A stretch of 64,000 nt of DNA from Siphonodentalium dalli (GCA_032622095.1 CP136069.1:84592958-84656957); one strand, 5' to 3'. Positions 21,957-33,552 are shown, counted from the first letter of the stretch. Translations and numbers: made by a program. Notes: generated by a model from the letters alone, not told the origin.

Positions 21957-22044
21957 CAGCATAGCCAAAAGCAGCTAATTTCCCTATCTCTAGTGGCGGT
22001 GCCCATCGTGACCACAAAACCTGCATAGACGGCCAAACAACTCC
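21957..22044 (-). CDS. SLC17-like transporter, coding exon 4
   Basis: Acceptor TTTAATTATAG ends at 22045; donor GCTG/GTTTGT (weak) begins at 21956. The 88-nt exon is 29 codons plus one base, encoding GVVWPSMQVLWSRWAPPLE and then IGKLAAFGYA. The W-S-x-W-A-P-P-L-E block is the family signature between helices 3 and 4. Most relatives have Arg after that Glu (P-L-E-R) and F-P-A-M for the first part; here these are P-L-E-I and W-P-S-M. The dangling G pairs with exon 5 to give Gly. Confidence 0.9.
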
Positions 22045-22214
22045 CTATAATTAAATATGACTGAACAGTTATAACGCCTTGTTAGTATTAAAGGGCCCTA
22101 TTAAGGTATCGCAGTGCGTAAATGTGCAAAATATATAAAAGTCTGTAAAAAAAACAATAGATAAACTTTGTTCTTATATTCATTATTGATAGCTCTCCAA
22201 TAATGAAATTCCAC

Positions 22215-22936
22215 GTGTTGAAACAATTGTTATCTAAATGAAATTGTCAATGACACTGTAGCTCAACGTGGACAAGGAATAATATACATTACAGTCAATG
22301 GAGTGATAAGGGACGCGGAAAGTTTAAATGTTTAAGTGACCAGAGGACAACCCAAAGAGCCATATTAAGATTAGGATCAATTGGATACATACTGTTGGTA
22401 GTAGCTAGGGTATGCCAAAGTATTTAATAGTAATGCAAAGAGTAAAATCCAAGACGATTGCCAGCAGGCAGCCATATTTTTTTTATCAAATATCATTCAA
22501 ATTTTATAACACCCATCTAGAAGTGATCCTGAAGATTTTTCAAAACATTTCTCTGATAAATGTTGGCTGCAGGGTGTTCTGATGAATTCAAATGTGAAAT
22601 CCAAGATGGCCAATGCAATACATGCCATGTTTAAAAAAAAAAATTAATATAGAGGTCAACACAAAGTTACATATGAAGTTTGGTGATGTTTGCAGGAGAA
22701 ATGTGACCTATAGCTGGTGGCCATGTTTTTCATCGAAATTCAGAAAAATTTGATAGCTCCCATCTATTGGTCACCCTGAAGCTACATATAAGTTTGGTGA
22801 ATATCGGATGAGGGATACAACATGTAGGGCATGTCAAAGTAAATTGTTGATGGACAGACCCATAGACGGAGGGACGCACAGACCATGGACGCCAACCCAT
22901 GGCAATAGCTCAAACTTCACTTTGTAAAGTTGAGCT
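22215..22936 (+). repeat. Family P/I repeat, copy 1, with intact short frame
   Basis: Starts with the P leader, whose frame 22240-22335 reads EIVNDTVAQRGQGIIYITVN, then GVIRDAESLNV and a stop. It continues with one or two diverged 'aaatccaagatggc' units and ends 'catggcaatagctcaaac' plus 'gtaaagttgagctaat'. The same leader and tail bound the nine-unit array at 48965-50601. Confidence 0.6.
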
Positions 22937-23677
22937 AATGATAGAAATTTATTAACAAATATTTATCTTTTCACACAGATGAGACAAATGCTCTTTATTT
23001 TCACTAAAAGGAACACTCTTTATTGTTACATACTGCAAAGTAAACAAGCCCCATAATTCCTATCATTGCCTAAGTCTTTCCAAACCATATACAATCGGTA
23101 TTTAGCTATTTTATGCATTTATTCACCTATGTTGATCCCCAGAAAATGGCAAAAGCTAGCAATTTCAAGGTTTAATTTGATGCTTGATCATTATTTTTAT
23201 GCTATGCTGAGCCTATTTGGCCATTTCCACCGGTCACCAAGCTACTCAGAAATCTCTACCAGCAGTGTCACTTACAGATAACGCCTGTGTCAAAATACCA
23301 ATTCAATTATCGTCTGCTATTAAATTAATCCAATAATATCACCGAGTTAATGCGCGAAACATGAAACTTGTATCGTATAAAACAATGCGGTGCATCAGTT
23401 ATCTCTGTGAAACGTGTCATTCACATGCCAATGCAATATAGGAGATATAATACTACAGTATAAGTAGACAAAACATTCTCACGTCTATTTGGGAAACTCA
23501 TTGTTTATGGACCGGTTTGAACACGATTCTGATATTATGTGATCACTCTGTTTTGTCAGTGACAAAATTATTATTGAACACATATTTTATCCAAGAATCT
23601 TGAAAATTCTGGTATTTGGACAGTTTCGATAACAAGAGATAGGTTTATAGCGATGTTATGAAAGCTCGGCTACTCAC

Positions 23678-23911
23678 CTGACACATTCCTCCAATGACAC
23701 GCAGTATGATTAGACAGTAATCACTCCACCGGGCTGCAACAGGACATAACAGAGTACATATGGCATTTACTAACATTGCATATCCATATACCCTCTTCCC
23801 ACCAAATTTCGTAGCAAGCCATCCTCCAATAATCTGTGTGAGAATGTAACCCCAGAAGAATGATCCAAGGATGAGTCCCTGCGTGTCCGTCTGCCAAACA
23901 AATTCTCCATC
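23678..23911 (-). CDS. SLC17-like transporter, coding exon 3
   Basis: Acceptor TTTCTTGCAG ends at 23912; donor CAG/GTGAGT starts at 23677. It comprises 78 codons, phase 0 at both ends. DGEFVWQTDTQGLILGSFFW, GYILTQIIGGWLATKFGGKR and VYGYAMLVNAICTLLCPVAA cover helices 2-3 with the G-G-x-L-A-x-x-x-G-G-K/R loop of the major facilitator superfamily. The loop has Trp (G-G-W-L-A), a common variant. It ends GGMCQ, which joins exon 4. Confidence 0.93.
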
Positions 23912-24021
23912 CTGCAAGAAAGGGTGAGCATGTTTTCACTCAGAGATGGCAGTGACCCAATAAAAAATATATGAAACTCCATCCATCCAATGCACTGATA
24001 TCCCTCCTCCCACCTGCTATA

Positions 24022-24425
24022 TCCTTGAAATAGTGTGTCTGTCATTTGTAGAATGAGGTCCCCAGAGGCTGAATTTAGTGACGCTTCCCCGCACATCGGG
24101 CTAGTATCACTAAACTCACCCTCTGGGAGACCTCATTCTGCTTAGGCCTCATCTTCTGGGAAGTATCTATTGCCTCAAATTAACATTGTCTTTAGATACT
24201 TTTTCCTTCTGTTCAGTTTCTATATCCCCTAATTTACAGAAGAAAAAATGCATAATCAAGGTGTCTAATGGTTGAACATCACCAATTTCAACTGGGGAAA
24301 TTCAATCTGATCCTAGGTCTCCCATAGCAGTTGAGGCCTGAGCAGAATGAGGTTCCCAGATAGTGAATTTAGTCCGCTGTGCGGGATAGCATCACTAAAT
24401 TCACCCTCTGGGGACCTCATAACTG
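24022..24425. mobile_element. Family C element, copy 5
   Basis: Starts 'ttgaaatagtgtgtctgtc', with four arms, the last cut at 'ggacctcataactg'. It begins about 110 bases upstream of the exon 3 acceptor. Confidence 0.75.
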
Positions 24426-24570
24426 AGCTGGATTTGAACATATCACAAAGACATGACGTACGTCCACCACTGACAACATAATAATTGGAGGACAAAATCT
24501 TATATAAAATATCACATATCAGGGAATTCCCAGTAAACTTTCATCTCTGGTTTCTCAGTCGATCAACTAT

Positions 24571-24661
24571 CAAGCCTGCAATTAGAGTGTGAATTTAGTC
24601 ATGCTATCCAACACAGCAGGCTAGCATCACCAAATTCACCCACTGGGGACCTCATTCTGCA
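24571..24661. mobile_element. Family C fragment, copy 6 (single hairpin)
   Basis: 'caagcctgcaattagagtg' followed by one short arm pair ending 'ggacctcattctgc'. Confidence 0.65.
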
Positions 24662-25384
24662 TTTTTCCTTATTTATTTTCACAAAATTAGCATAAATAAT
24701 TTTGTATAGCCTTGGCTCTGCACCATTTTAGCGACCTGCACAATACAAGTAGATAGAATCAGATAGGCCAAGAATGTGGTGAACATTATCGCACAAGTTT
24801 TTTGTGGTGCTATGTTACTCAGCTACAAGTATTTGATTACATTTAGAAAAGTGTTGTATTTGTAATCAAATACATTAGTATTTGTAATCAAATATATCAA
24901 CTGGAAAATGTATTTGTATTGTATTTAAATAATCAGTCGGCACCATGAAACTCCTCATCAAAAAGTACCCTATAAACCATTCTCAATATAAAGTGAATAC
25001 CATTTCCCAAAAGAGTGCGTTTCTGAGACCGACTATTTGTAGTCATAAAATTGAAGGGTTTATATTTTAATCAAATACTTTAGGCATGTAATTGACCCAT
25101 CCCTAGGCCTGGTTACAATGAGAGCCGCCAGACTCTTGTAACTTACAGCATAACAAAAAAGTGCAATAAAGTTCACCAACTTCACAGACCTATGTGGTAC
25201 TGTGCTTATTACGCACCAATACCCAATATTCTTTAATATTAGATACTGTTTGGTTTCTATGCTAGTTAGACATAGATCTACTCACCAGTTGGGGATTGCA
25301 TTTGGGTGAAATTTACCAAACACGCTGAAGTAACGTAAACAACGAAATATAGCAATAGGTTTGTAATAAAAATTATTATTTATC
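24662..25384. other. Intron 2 segment with 'tgtaatcaaatac' repeats
   Basis: Several copies of 'tatttgtaatcaaatac' at 24850-24900 and related sequence at about 28560-28615 suggest a small dispersed repeat. Otherwise unassigned. Confidence 0.4.
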
Positions 25385-25737
25385 CATTCCTTTATAAACT
25401 AACACTATTTCTGATTGGACAAATGCCGTCACAGGATATAATCTGGGAAAAAGTCATATTGGACTCCCGAAAGCCATATTGGACGCGAATCGAGTTCAAT
25501 ATGACCCTTATAAAAATTATCAGGACTCCAGGTGATGTAATTTGAATAAACAATAGAGGTATAATAAAAATGTCATTATACAATGTTGTGTACAGTATGT
25601 GTTTTCTTGTACATGTCCAGGTTGTGGTGAAAAGTCATATTGGACTTGAGACTATGTCCAATATGACTTTTCACCACAACCTGGGCTCGAACAAGAAAAA
25701 CACATACTGTGCACATCATTGTATAATAACTTTATAG
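25385..25737. mobile_element. Family M hairpin element, copy 1
   Basis: 'ctatttctgattgga' starts a block shared with 26080-26645. Its right part is a hairpin with arms 'ttatacaatgttgtg...aaaagtcatattggac' and complement. The right end 'aataactttatag' lies 6 bases from exon 2. Confidence 0.65.
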
Positions 25738-25743
25738 TACTAC

Positions 25744-25982
25744 CTCAAGACTGTTGCTGTTGCCAGAGTTCTCTCCCTCACACGTATCAACACTGAATGT
25801 CTGGTTACCATCATCGGTTATTTTGTTCTCGTATAGTGACGTGATTCGCTTGACCTCCGTGTGGTTCACCATGCAAACCATGGATACACTCAGGTTAACA
25901 CGGAGCATGTAGAGGTTGATGAACCCCAGAAATGCCGCGATAGCCAAACACATCCGGGCCGACATCCATAATGAAGCTCTCT
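25744..25982 (-). CDS. SLC17-like transporter, coding exon 2
   Basis: Acceptor AATTTTCAG ends at 25983; donor GAG/GTAGTA at 25744/25743. 239 nt: two bases complete a Lys codon with exon 1, then 79 codons, phase 0 end. It encodes RASLWMSARMCLAIAAFLGF and then INLYMLRVNLSVSMVCMVN (first helix), followed by a luminal loop with NHT and NQT glycosylation sequons and a Ser/Asn/Glu-rich stretch. The Arg of L-R-V-N-L-S is conserved in SLC17 carriers. The exon lies between two copies of family M. Confidence 0.92.
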
Positions 25983-26079
25983 CTGAAAATTTAACTTAAC
26001 AGTTTTTACAAAAAGTTTGTGCTAGAAAAGAATATATACTGTATGAATAGACCAAATTTGAATATAAATTTTATTATCC

Positions 26080-26645
26080 ATCCCTTAACAAACTCTATTT
26101 CTGATTGGGCAAAAGCCGGCACATGACAATTAATCTGGGAAAAAGTCATATTGGACTCCTGAAAGTCATATTTAACTCAATCAAGTCCAATATGACTTTT
26201 TTATCGGGACTCCATGACATCACGAAGTAACTATATCGCCAAATGAATCAGTGAAATTGTGATGCACGCGTAATACTCTGGTTGATTTAACAGACGTTTC
26301 ACTTCCGTATTGAGTTCTTTTTTTCACTTCTGCGTTTACTGTTCCAAATCATGCTTTCTGATGATCATTACAGACTTTTATTGAGAATCAAGTGCCGACA
26401 AATACCAAAAATAACCACAAATGTTTTATTCCCAAAATTTGGATAAACATACAGATGGATAATAAAAATGTCATTATACAATGTTGTGTACAGTATGTGT
26501 TTTTCTTGTACTCGTCCAGGTTCTGGTGAAAAGTCATATTGGACTCATGTTGAACACTGCGTGTCTCGTCAGATATGACTTTTCACCACAACCAGGACTC
26601 GTACAAGAAAGACACGTACTGTACACAACATTCTATAATAACTTT
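26080..26645. mobile_element. Family M hairpin element, copy 2
   Basis: Same order as copy 1 ('ctctatttctgattggg', a 'gtcatattggactcc' hairpin, then 'cattatacaatgttgtg' to 'aataactttata'), but with an extra segment at about 26220-26450. Confidence 0.65.
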
Positions 26646-26697
26646 ATAATATCACATAGTTTTATAATTCAGTTATAAACTGAAAATCTTCAGAATT

Positions 26698-26947
26698 GAA
26701 GTATTTATAAATATCTATCACCTATCTATAGTCAATCTTATTGGATAGAAGTATTTATAAATATATATCACCTATCTATAGTCAATCTTATTGGATAGAA
26801 GAATTTATAAATATCTATGATCTATCTATAGTCAATCTTATTGGATAGAAGTATTTATAAATATCTATCACCTATCTATAGTCAATCTTATTGGATAGAA
26901 GTATTTATAAATATCTATCACCTATCTATAGTCAATCTTATTGGATA
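26698..26947 (+). repeat. 50-bp minisatellite, 5 units
   Basis: Five near-identical 50-bp units starting 'gaagtatttataaatatc' and ending 'caatcttattggata'. Only a few substitutions separate them. Confidence 0.95.
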
Positions 26948-28109
26948 GAGAATATGAAGAGAAGACCCTAAAAATTGATTTTAATAATTATAAATTTGAC
27001 AGGTTAAACAGAATTTTCTTATTTTTACTCTTTAGGTACTAGGAACAGAAACATGGCTGGAGGGTCCCCGTTGGGGGGATATTTGCAGAAATCCTTTTGC
27101 ATCGCCCCTTGGGTTGGAAATTTCAAACTGGTACTTCTAGCTTTTCAACTGTTGGAAATTTCCAACCTTACACCCCCTAAAGTTTGAAAATGGTCAACTG
27201 ATCGACATTTTAGACCAAAAGTAGAAAAATATGCTGATGTTGGTATAAAGACTACAAATTCCCCACTAATTACAGGTTGGAAAATAAACTAACTCTCCCT
27301 GACGGGGGCTATAACCCCCTTGACTCCCTTCTGTGTCCACCACAGCAGATAATTATTCATGGGTGGTTGTCTGTCTAAATGAAATTAATAACGACATTAC
27401 TTGAATATAAAAAATAAGGTCCCTCTCGTGATATTGAGATATCATAAAAATATATTAACTAGCTGTACTCATGAAAGATTTTAATTTTGTAAAAGTTGTT
27501 GGTACCTGAAATTAGTGAAATCAGTAAAAGTTTTCTTGGCTATTTTGGAGAAAATCCATTATGAAATAACAGAACTTTTAGGCAAAACATGTGTCAAGGC
27601 GATAATTCAAATATATTCTCTTAACTCTGGAAAGTAGAATGCAAAATACATTATTTGACTTTATGGACTATTTTCGTGCCATGTTTGAAATAGAACCAAT
27701 AAGAACTAGGCTGTTTTCACAAACAATCGTCATGCATCACACGGCATTGTGATTGGATATGTTCTGAGCTGTAGTCATAAAAATCAATGTATATTGTATA
27801 GAAAGTGACCCAAAAATAGATGAACTAATTTAATTTTCAAAATCCCTGTTATGTCACAATAACTTGAAGAAATTTTACAATAAATTGAAGAAATTTTCAA
27901 GTTGAAAATTCAATACAAAGAATGTGATATCTGAGATAAAGCACATACCAGTGACAGGGATGGGGCAATTACATGGCTAAAATATATTATTACTCAATCC
28001 AATTTGATAGTCCCCAAATCATCAGATTCCAAGAACAACAGCATTTTTTAAAATGCTGCTTCAGTTATCAGAACTGATTAATTGCCCAAAAATAATGCTA
28101 ACCACAGTC
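26948..28109. other. Intron 1 segment, unassigned
   Basis: About 1.1 kb of AT-rich sequence with no coding block or repeat matched elsewhere in the window. 'gttggaaatttcc' occurs twice in inverted form near 27110-27160. Confidence 0.4.
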
Positions 28110-28300
28110 AACTATAGTATAAAATTGCCCAAAACTTTTGTTCAACGAAATTTGGCCAGATTGTCAAATATCTAACACCCAAAGCCACTTGATTTAAGAG
28201 TTATCCATCTTCATCCGCAATTTGGTCCGAGACTGTCGGCTTGACAAATATTTGCCAGGTCAACAAAAATTACATATCTCGGGAAATAACAAATTTCAAA
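28110..28300 (-). repeat. Family Q repeat, copy 2 (reversed)
   Basis: The reverse complement carries 'cgagatatgtaatttttg', 'gatggataactct' and 'cactattatgc'-like landmarks of the 30195-30505 copy, here disrupted. Confidence 0.45.
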
Positions 28301-28539
28301 AATTGATATCTGATCACTCTGAGCTTTGACCATTTTTTACCATTTTTTGGGTTGAATTTTTTTTGGGTATGCTTAAAGCATGCTATAGCGAATTTTAAAA
28401 CAAACTGGATAAAATTTAGGGGCATGTTATAACTCAAAACTATCACCAAGTATTCATAGTAATAATTTTGATGCCCATGAAAAACGTAAGATTCCCTGGC
28501 ACTAAACCTACAAAATAAGTCTGGCACTGAAAGAGTTAA
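28300..28539 (-). mobile_element. Family F element, copy 5 (reversed, partial)
   Basis: Right end 'ggcactgaaagagttaa' (TTAA 28536-28539). The body, complement of 'gtgccagggaatcttacg' and 'gcatcaaaattattac', matches 33946-34203 and 57743-58178. Confidence 0.55.
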
Positions 28540-28684
28540 CTCAGATTATTCATCTTTAAAATACAAATACTTTTAAATTTGATGATTACAAATACAATAC
28601 GAATACTTTTCCCAGTTGATGTATATTATAAGGAACAAACAAAGGTAAAGTAACGAGCGAGAATGTATTAATTAGTAAACTTAC

Positions 28685-28724
28685 TGGGTCCTTTCTGTTC
28701 TCCGCCACCACCATCCATTTTCAG
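28685..28724 (-). CDS. SLC17-like transporter, first coding exon
   Basis: ATG at 28718-28716 in good context (GAAAATGG) starts MDGGGGEQKGP plus one base, then donor CCA/GTAAGT at 28685/28684. The dangling A joins exon 2 to give Lys, in frame with the first helix. TTTGTTTGACAG just upstream (ending 28725) looks like an acceptor, so a separate 5' UTR exon is likely and this exon would span 28685-28724. No other in-frame ATG near exon 2 is needed, though translation could also begin at the Met in exon 2. Confidence 0.8.
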
Positions 28725-28950
28725 CTGTCAAACAAATGTACAGTGTAGAGATGATATTAATACACAGTGGTTATTCATTAGCACAGATTCATAATTCGTA
28801 CAGAGAAGATGAATTGTCCCGGTAAAGCTGATGACACAGTAATGCCATTCCCCGATGAACTCTCATATAATGAGCCCCAAACACGGTCGTATAGAGTCAT
28901 TATACAGACAATAGTTCACTTCTCTGAGAAGTGTACACTACTCCGAACAG

Positions 28951-29450
28951 TTAAAGGCCCACTTAATTTTCAAGACACCGATTATTATTTTGACAGTGAC
29001 TTTATAGACAGTGACTTTATATAGTTTTAATTACAATCTATGCCATAAAATATAATTAAAATACTATAATCCATCACCATTTGAAACATCTGTGTCTCAG
29101 AAAATGCCCATAGAGAAATAGAAAACAGCTGAAATCATAGAAAGATTACCCCCATTTTGGCTCCCAGAATGCAACAGAATTCAAACTAAAGATGTATTTT
29201 CAATGGAAAGGGAATAACAGTATCTTAAAAATATAAAGTTATTCCCCCTCCATTGAAAATAGTACACTTTTTACTACAATCTAGATGACAAAAACATGTT
29301 GGTAACTCAACAAAACAACATGTTCACAGTTTAGTATACCGGATAAGTTGATAATACAATGTTTTAGACCTTCCTCTTTCAAATGGTATATAATATGACA
29401 TATATTTTATATAATGTGATCTGGGGGTTTGAAAATTAAGTGGGCCTTAA
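28951..29450 (+). mobile_element. Family D element, copy 4 (fullest)
   Basis: TTAAAGGCCCACTTAATTTT to AAAATTAAGTGGGCCTTAA, about 500 bp, with the central 'gagggggaataac'-type palindrome. It provides the clearest inverted ends of the family. Confidence 0.75.
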
Positions 29451-29655
29451 CTGTTGTGTTTGTTATATTTTCTATTCCAGTTTGTTACGACCCAAACTAC
29501 AATGAAACACATAGTTAGATCTAACATGTTCTTAAAGCTACAACAGCACCAGTCTTTTCTGTTAAAAAAATTTCTGCACAAGGATACAGAATGATGCAAG
29601 AATGTGACATCATAATGTGGTGCTGGTAGTAGGATAACATCTTGAGAGTAGAATA

Positions 29656-29868
29656 CAGTAATGCCCTAAATAATCGACTCCTTAACCACAGCAGAATTAT
29701 AGGTAACTTTTCAGGATTTAGTCGGAAATATGGCTTGTTGCCATTCATCGGAAAGCTCTCACTGAGAGCTTTCCGATGAATGCCAACAAGCCATATTTCC
29801 TACTAAATCCTGAAAAGTTACCTATAATTCTGCTGTGGTTAAGGAGTCGATTATTTAGGGCATTACTG
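29656..29868. mobile_element. Family B palindrome, copy 3 (near perfect)
   Basis: 213 bp, TA at both flanks. Arms CAGTAATGCCCTAAATAATC and complement extend to a 3-4 base centre 'ctctcactgagag'. Tc1/mariner-type ends (CAGT, TA target) are inference. Confidence 0.85.
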
Positions 29869-30194
29869 TAACATATTCGGTCTTCTGGGAGTGGGGATAC
29901 AATATATATTTTGTTGTAAAAAGTTGTTGAAAATATAATCAATATTTAAAACCCTTTCATCACAGAATGGCTTCTTCTATTTAGTAATAAAATTATACAT
30001 TGGAATGGTCTATTAATATTCATCTGGAGTGATTTTCAGGAAATAAGTGGACGACAGACCGGGGAACAGATAAAACAAGTGCAGAAGGATTCCTATTCAT
30101 TGACGGGAAATAATCTGAACATTTCGTAAGGAAACTACCAGTCAATGAGTATTAGTAAAGAAAGGCTTAAAGATGCATTATCCAAATTAACGCT

Positions 30195-30505
30195 TCTAAA
30201 TTACTATTTCTTTGGCTTCGGGGGGTAAAAAATATTTGATTCCAGTCAAGTCAACGTGATCAGATCAATTTTTGAAGTTTGTTATTTCTCAAGATGTGCA
30301 ATTATCTGTGGCCCAGAAAACATTGATAAAAAATAGATGGTCTCGGACAAAATGGCTGATGAAGATGGATAACTCTAAAATCAAGTGGTAATATGGCCAA
30401 ATTTCATGATACTCAAGTGATAATATGGCCATATTTCGTTGAACAAAATGTTGATAAATAGCATGTTTTTTGAAATTTGATACCATAGTTGACAGCGGTT
30501 AGCAT
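30195..30505 (+). repeat. Family Q repeat, copy 3
   Basis: 'tttggcttcggggggtaa' through 'gatggataactctaaaa' and 'taatatggccaaatttc'; fullest copy of the family. Confidence 0.55.
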
Positions 30506-30594
30506 TATTTTATTGCAATTTATCGATTCTGATAACTAAAGCGTAATTTGAAGAAATGTTGTTGATCGGATTGAGTGCCTTTAATTAACCCTTT

Positions 30595-30799
30595 CAGTGC
30601 CAAGTCCGATTTTTGTATCAACCCATATTTCCTTGATCATTTTTCCAATTTATTGATTATAATAATGTGATCCATTGATGGAAAGAGCTCTAAGAGCTCT
30701 TTCCATCAATGGATCACAATATCATAATCAATAAATTGGAAAAATGATCAAGGAATTATGGGTTGATACAAAAATCGGACTTGGCACTGAAAGGGTTAA
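30595..30799. mobile_element. Family F palindrome, copy 1
   Basis: 205-bp near-perfect palindrome. TTAACCCTTTCAGTGCCAAG and complement at the ends, centre 'gagctctaagagctc'. A foldback of this size with TTAA target suggests a piggyBac-type MITE (inference). Confidence 0.85.
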
Positions 30800-31095
30800 G
30801 GTTTGAAGGGACAGCAAAGAACATAGACAATTGGATTATTAACATTGTGGTCCTCAATAATTCATGTTAGTTGTTGAATATCAACCCTTTCTTTGCTCAA
30901 TACTCAATGACAAATAGTTCCCTTAGGAAATGTTCAGATAATAAGTTCAACGAACGACAGTGAACTTATTATCTGAACATTTCCCTCCAATAAATAGGAC
31001 TCCTTCTGAACTTTTATTAGCTGTCATCAGCTTATTTTTCCTGAAAATCCCTCCAGTGAATAATAGACCATTCCAATTTATACTTTTATAACTGA

Positions 31096-32330
31096 GTGGG
31101 AGAATCAATTGAGTATAGAAATAGTTATAGTATGGGCTCTATTATACGAGATGTCACCAGAAAGGGTAATTTCAGCGACCACCATATTTATGATGCTCAA
31201 CTATTCTAATTTCGGGATCCGGTTGTCGTGAGGTCAATATTGGGGGCAAAATATGATTTTTTTCCATTTTCCTCATGGTAACCTGAACCTTATTTATATG
31301 GATTTTTCGGGTTAGTTGAACATAGTTCCTGTGATGTTCACCACTCTAAACTTCTGAAGCTATATTCAATTTATCTTTTTCTTCCTTTGATTTGGAAGAC
31401 AGTTATGTGAGTGGTAAAAATATGAAAATGGTAAAATGTTGCCAGATAATCGCTTGATGTTTGAGCTATGACATATTTTGTTACGGCAATCGTGAATTAA
31501 TTTGTTCTCGCTGATTCAGTGGCTGATTCAGCTAAATGTGCCTGTTTCAACTCCGTCGGATGTTGTCACCACATGTATGCATTTTTGTGATCCCTGACAT
31601 ATTTGCTATTGGATGGCTGTACTATTGTGGCCCTATGCCGTACGTAGTGCAAATATAGGGCATACACTTACCCCTTCCCCAAAATGATATTTAGTGACGC
31701 GTTTGATTCCTTATGTCAGATCTCATTTTTTGTTTGCTAAAAGCGATCTGAAAGCAAATGTTGTCTGCCTAGTAGGTCTATTTTCAGGATTGACTTGTTT
31801 CAATTCTTAAATTTTGGAGGGTCAAAATAATTTAAAGAGCATTTTGTTTTTATCGAAAGTGATAGATGGTGCAATTTTGCATATGGTGATTGGTGCATTT
31901 GAAATATTATGACAACTGCTAAGTGTGAACCTCAGACATATATTTGAACATTTGGATGTGATCAGTGGGTTCTTGTCGGCTACAATTGCGATCAAAATGT
32001 AACATTGAACCCTATGGTGATTCTTGTATCTGGGATAAATGGTGCCTTTGGGTGTATGATGATATGTGAATTGAAATTTCTCAACTCAATACGCAGTTTA
32101 GAAAAATTTGGATGTGGTCAAATTATTCTCACTGACTACAGTTGCGATCAAAATTTAACATTGAACCTACGGCAAATATTTCATTATATTACTCAAACTT
32201 TGATTGTTATATCACTATATATAAGTGGCCATCACATGCTACTATATCAAGACAAGAAAATCGCGCCTGACTCACTGAAACTATCAGTTATCTAACTCAT
32301 GCAATTGTCGATAAGGTTATGCTTCTAGAT
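31096..32330. other. Unassigned intergenic stretch
   Basis: About 1.2 kb. 'gattgttgcgatcaaaat'-like phrases ('acaattgcgatcaaaatg' at about 31982 and 'acagttgcgatcaaaatt' at about 32138) show a local duplication of about 155 bases. No coding support despite a 96-codon frame at 32005. Confidence 0.4.
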
Positions 32331-33552
32331 GGTATGCGGCTTATACGGACCCTGGCTCTTACGGACCCTGGCTTTTACGGACCACCAGCTGATACAGACC
32401 CTGGCTTATATGGACCCCGGCTCATACGGACCTCAATTAAAATATGCAATTTTCAAACTTATATTTATATATATAATTATGATTGTCTTTTTACACATAT
32501 ATCTGTATTAATTGAGAATTTCGGTGATTTTTTTGGTGATTTTCAAACTTATATTTATGAATATGGCTGATTTTTTCAGTGATTTTCAAACTTTTTAATA
32601 TATAATTATGATTGTCATTTCACACATATATATTAATTGAGAATATTTTTTCGTTTTTTTTTGTGATTTTCAAACTTATATTTATGAATTTAACCGATTT
32701 TTTCGTTTTTTTTCAAACTTATATTTATGAATATAATATATAATTATGATTGTATTTTCACACATATATCTGTATTAATTGAGAATTTCGGTGATGTTCT
32801 GGCTTGGAAAAGCATTTATTGAATCGCGTTAATTAATCTCTTCGTTGTATAAACACGCGCGTGTGATCCCTTTATGTCTTTGTATAAACAGACACGCGGT
32901 GATAAATGGTCAGTGAATGGTGATCAGGATGAATCCACTGAGTTTGATTTGTTACGAAAACATGTTAGTAAAAACACAACTTGTTTCAACTGATTTATTG
33001 GCCATTGTATACACACTCGTGTGTGATCCCTTATATTGTTTTATAAACAGACACGCGATGATGAATGATCAGTGAATGGTGATCAGTATGAATTCACTGA
33101 GTTTGATTTGTTATGAAAACATGTTAGTAAAAACACAACTGGTATATATTCAACTGATTTATTTTTGACTGGCATAATTCCACAATGACTGCATTGAACC
33201 TGAATGTTCTACTTGAGAGCACAACCGCTACTACTCGTCGATGAGGATAACTGCCAGCAAACTACTGAAAGAAGCCGCCAAGCTGTACGCCCCAATTTAG
33301 ATAATGTTCATCTGATGTAACGTTGTTCCATTTTTGTTATCATCAGATATTTTGTTATCTCAGTATGTATGTTGTCAGTATTTTTATTTTATTTAAATAA
33401 ACATAAAAACTTAAATTGTATATTTTAATTGAGGTCCGTATGAGCCAGGGTCCGTATAAGCCGAGGGTCCGTATAAGCCAGGGTCCGTATGAGCCGGTGG
33501 TCCGTAAAAGCCAGGATCCGTATGAGCCAGGGTCCGTATCAGCCGGCATTCC
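32331..33552. mobile_element. 1222-bp element with inverted arrays of a 16-mer
   Basis: An 8-bp duplication TTCTAGAT flanks it (32323-32330 and 33553-33560). Ends GGTATGCGGCTTATACGG and complement of GGAATGCCGGCTGATACGG lead into arrays of 'ggcttatacggaccct': about 6 units at the left, 7 at the right, inverted. The interior has repeats of 'tttcaaacttatatttatg' and a 140-bp direct duplication (about 32861-33000 and 33008-33170). The 8-bp target suggests hAT-like or foldback-type elements; no transposase is seen. Confidence 0.75.

Larger units (their letters stand above)
8697..28724 (-). other. Gene span: SLC17-family (sialin-like) anion transporter, 5' six exons
   Basis: SLC17 proteins are 12-helix major-facilitator carriers that move organic anions such as sialic acid, glutamate or nucleotides, or phosphate, across lysosomal, vesicular or plasma membranes. 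Six coding exons on the minus strand read in register, giving a start at 28718 and 315 codons up to 8697. Family landmarks appear in order: first-helix RVNLSVSMVCMVN, TDTQGLILGSFFWGY, a W-A-P-P-L-E block, the G-S-Q-I-G junction, and DTPQVHPRIS. Most introns are 1.6-7.4 kb and full of MITEs. The usual length is about 470-500 residues, so the last third, including the N-W-x-F-Y-T-L-L-T helix, must lie left of the window or be lost. The sialin-like label rests on motif resemblance; another SLC17 branch is possible. Confidence 0.85.
29988..31095. mobile_element. Family W element containing nested repeats
   Basis: 'attggaatggtctatta' at about 29998 and its complement 'taatagaccattccaat' at about 31063 mark inverted ends. 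'gttcagataataagttca' forms a hairpin at 30930-30977. Q copy 3 and F copy 1 lie inside and are probably later insertions. Confidence 0.5.

Noticed and set aside
32005-32295. 96-codon plus frame
   Set aside because: No recognisable domain, and overlaps a local non-coding duplication.
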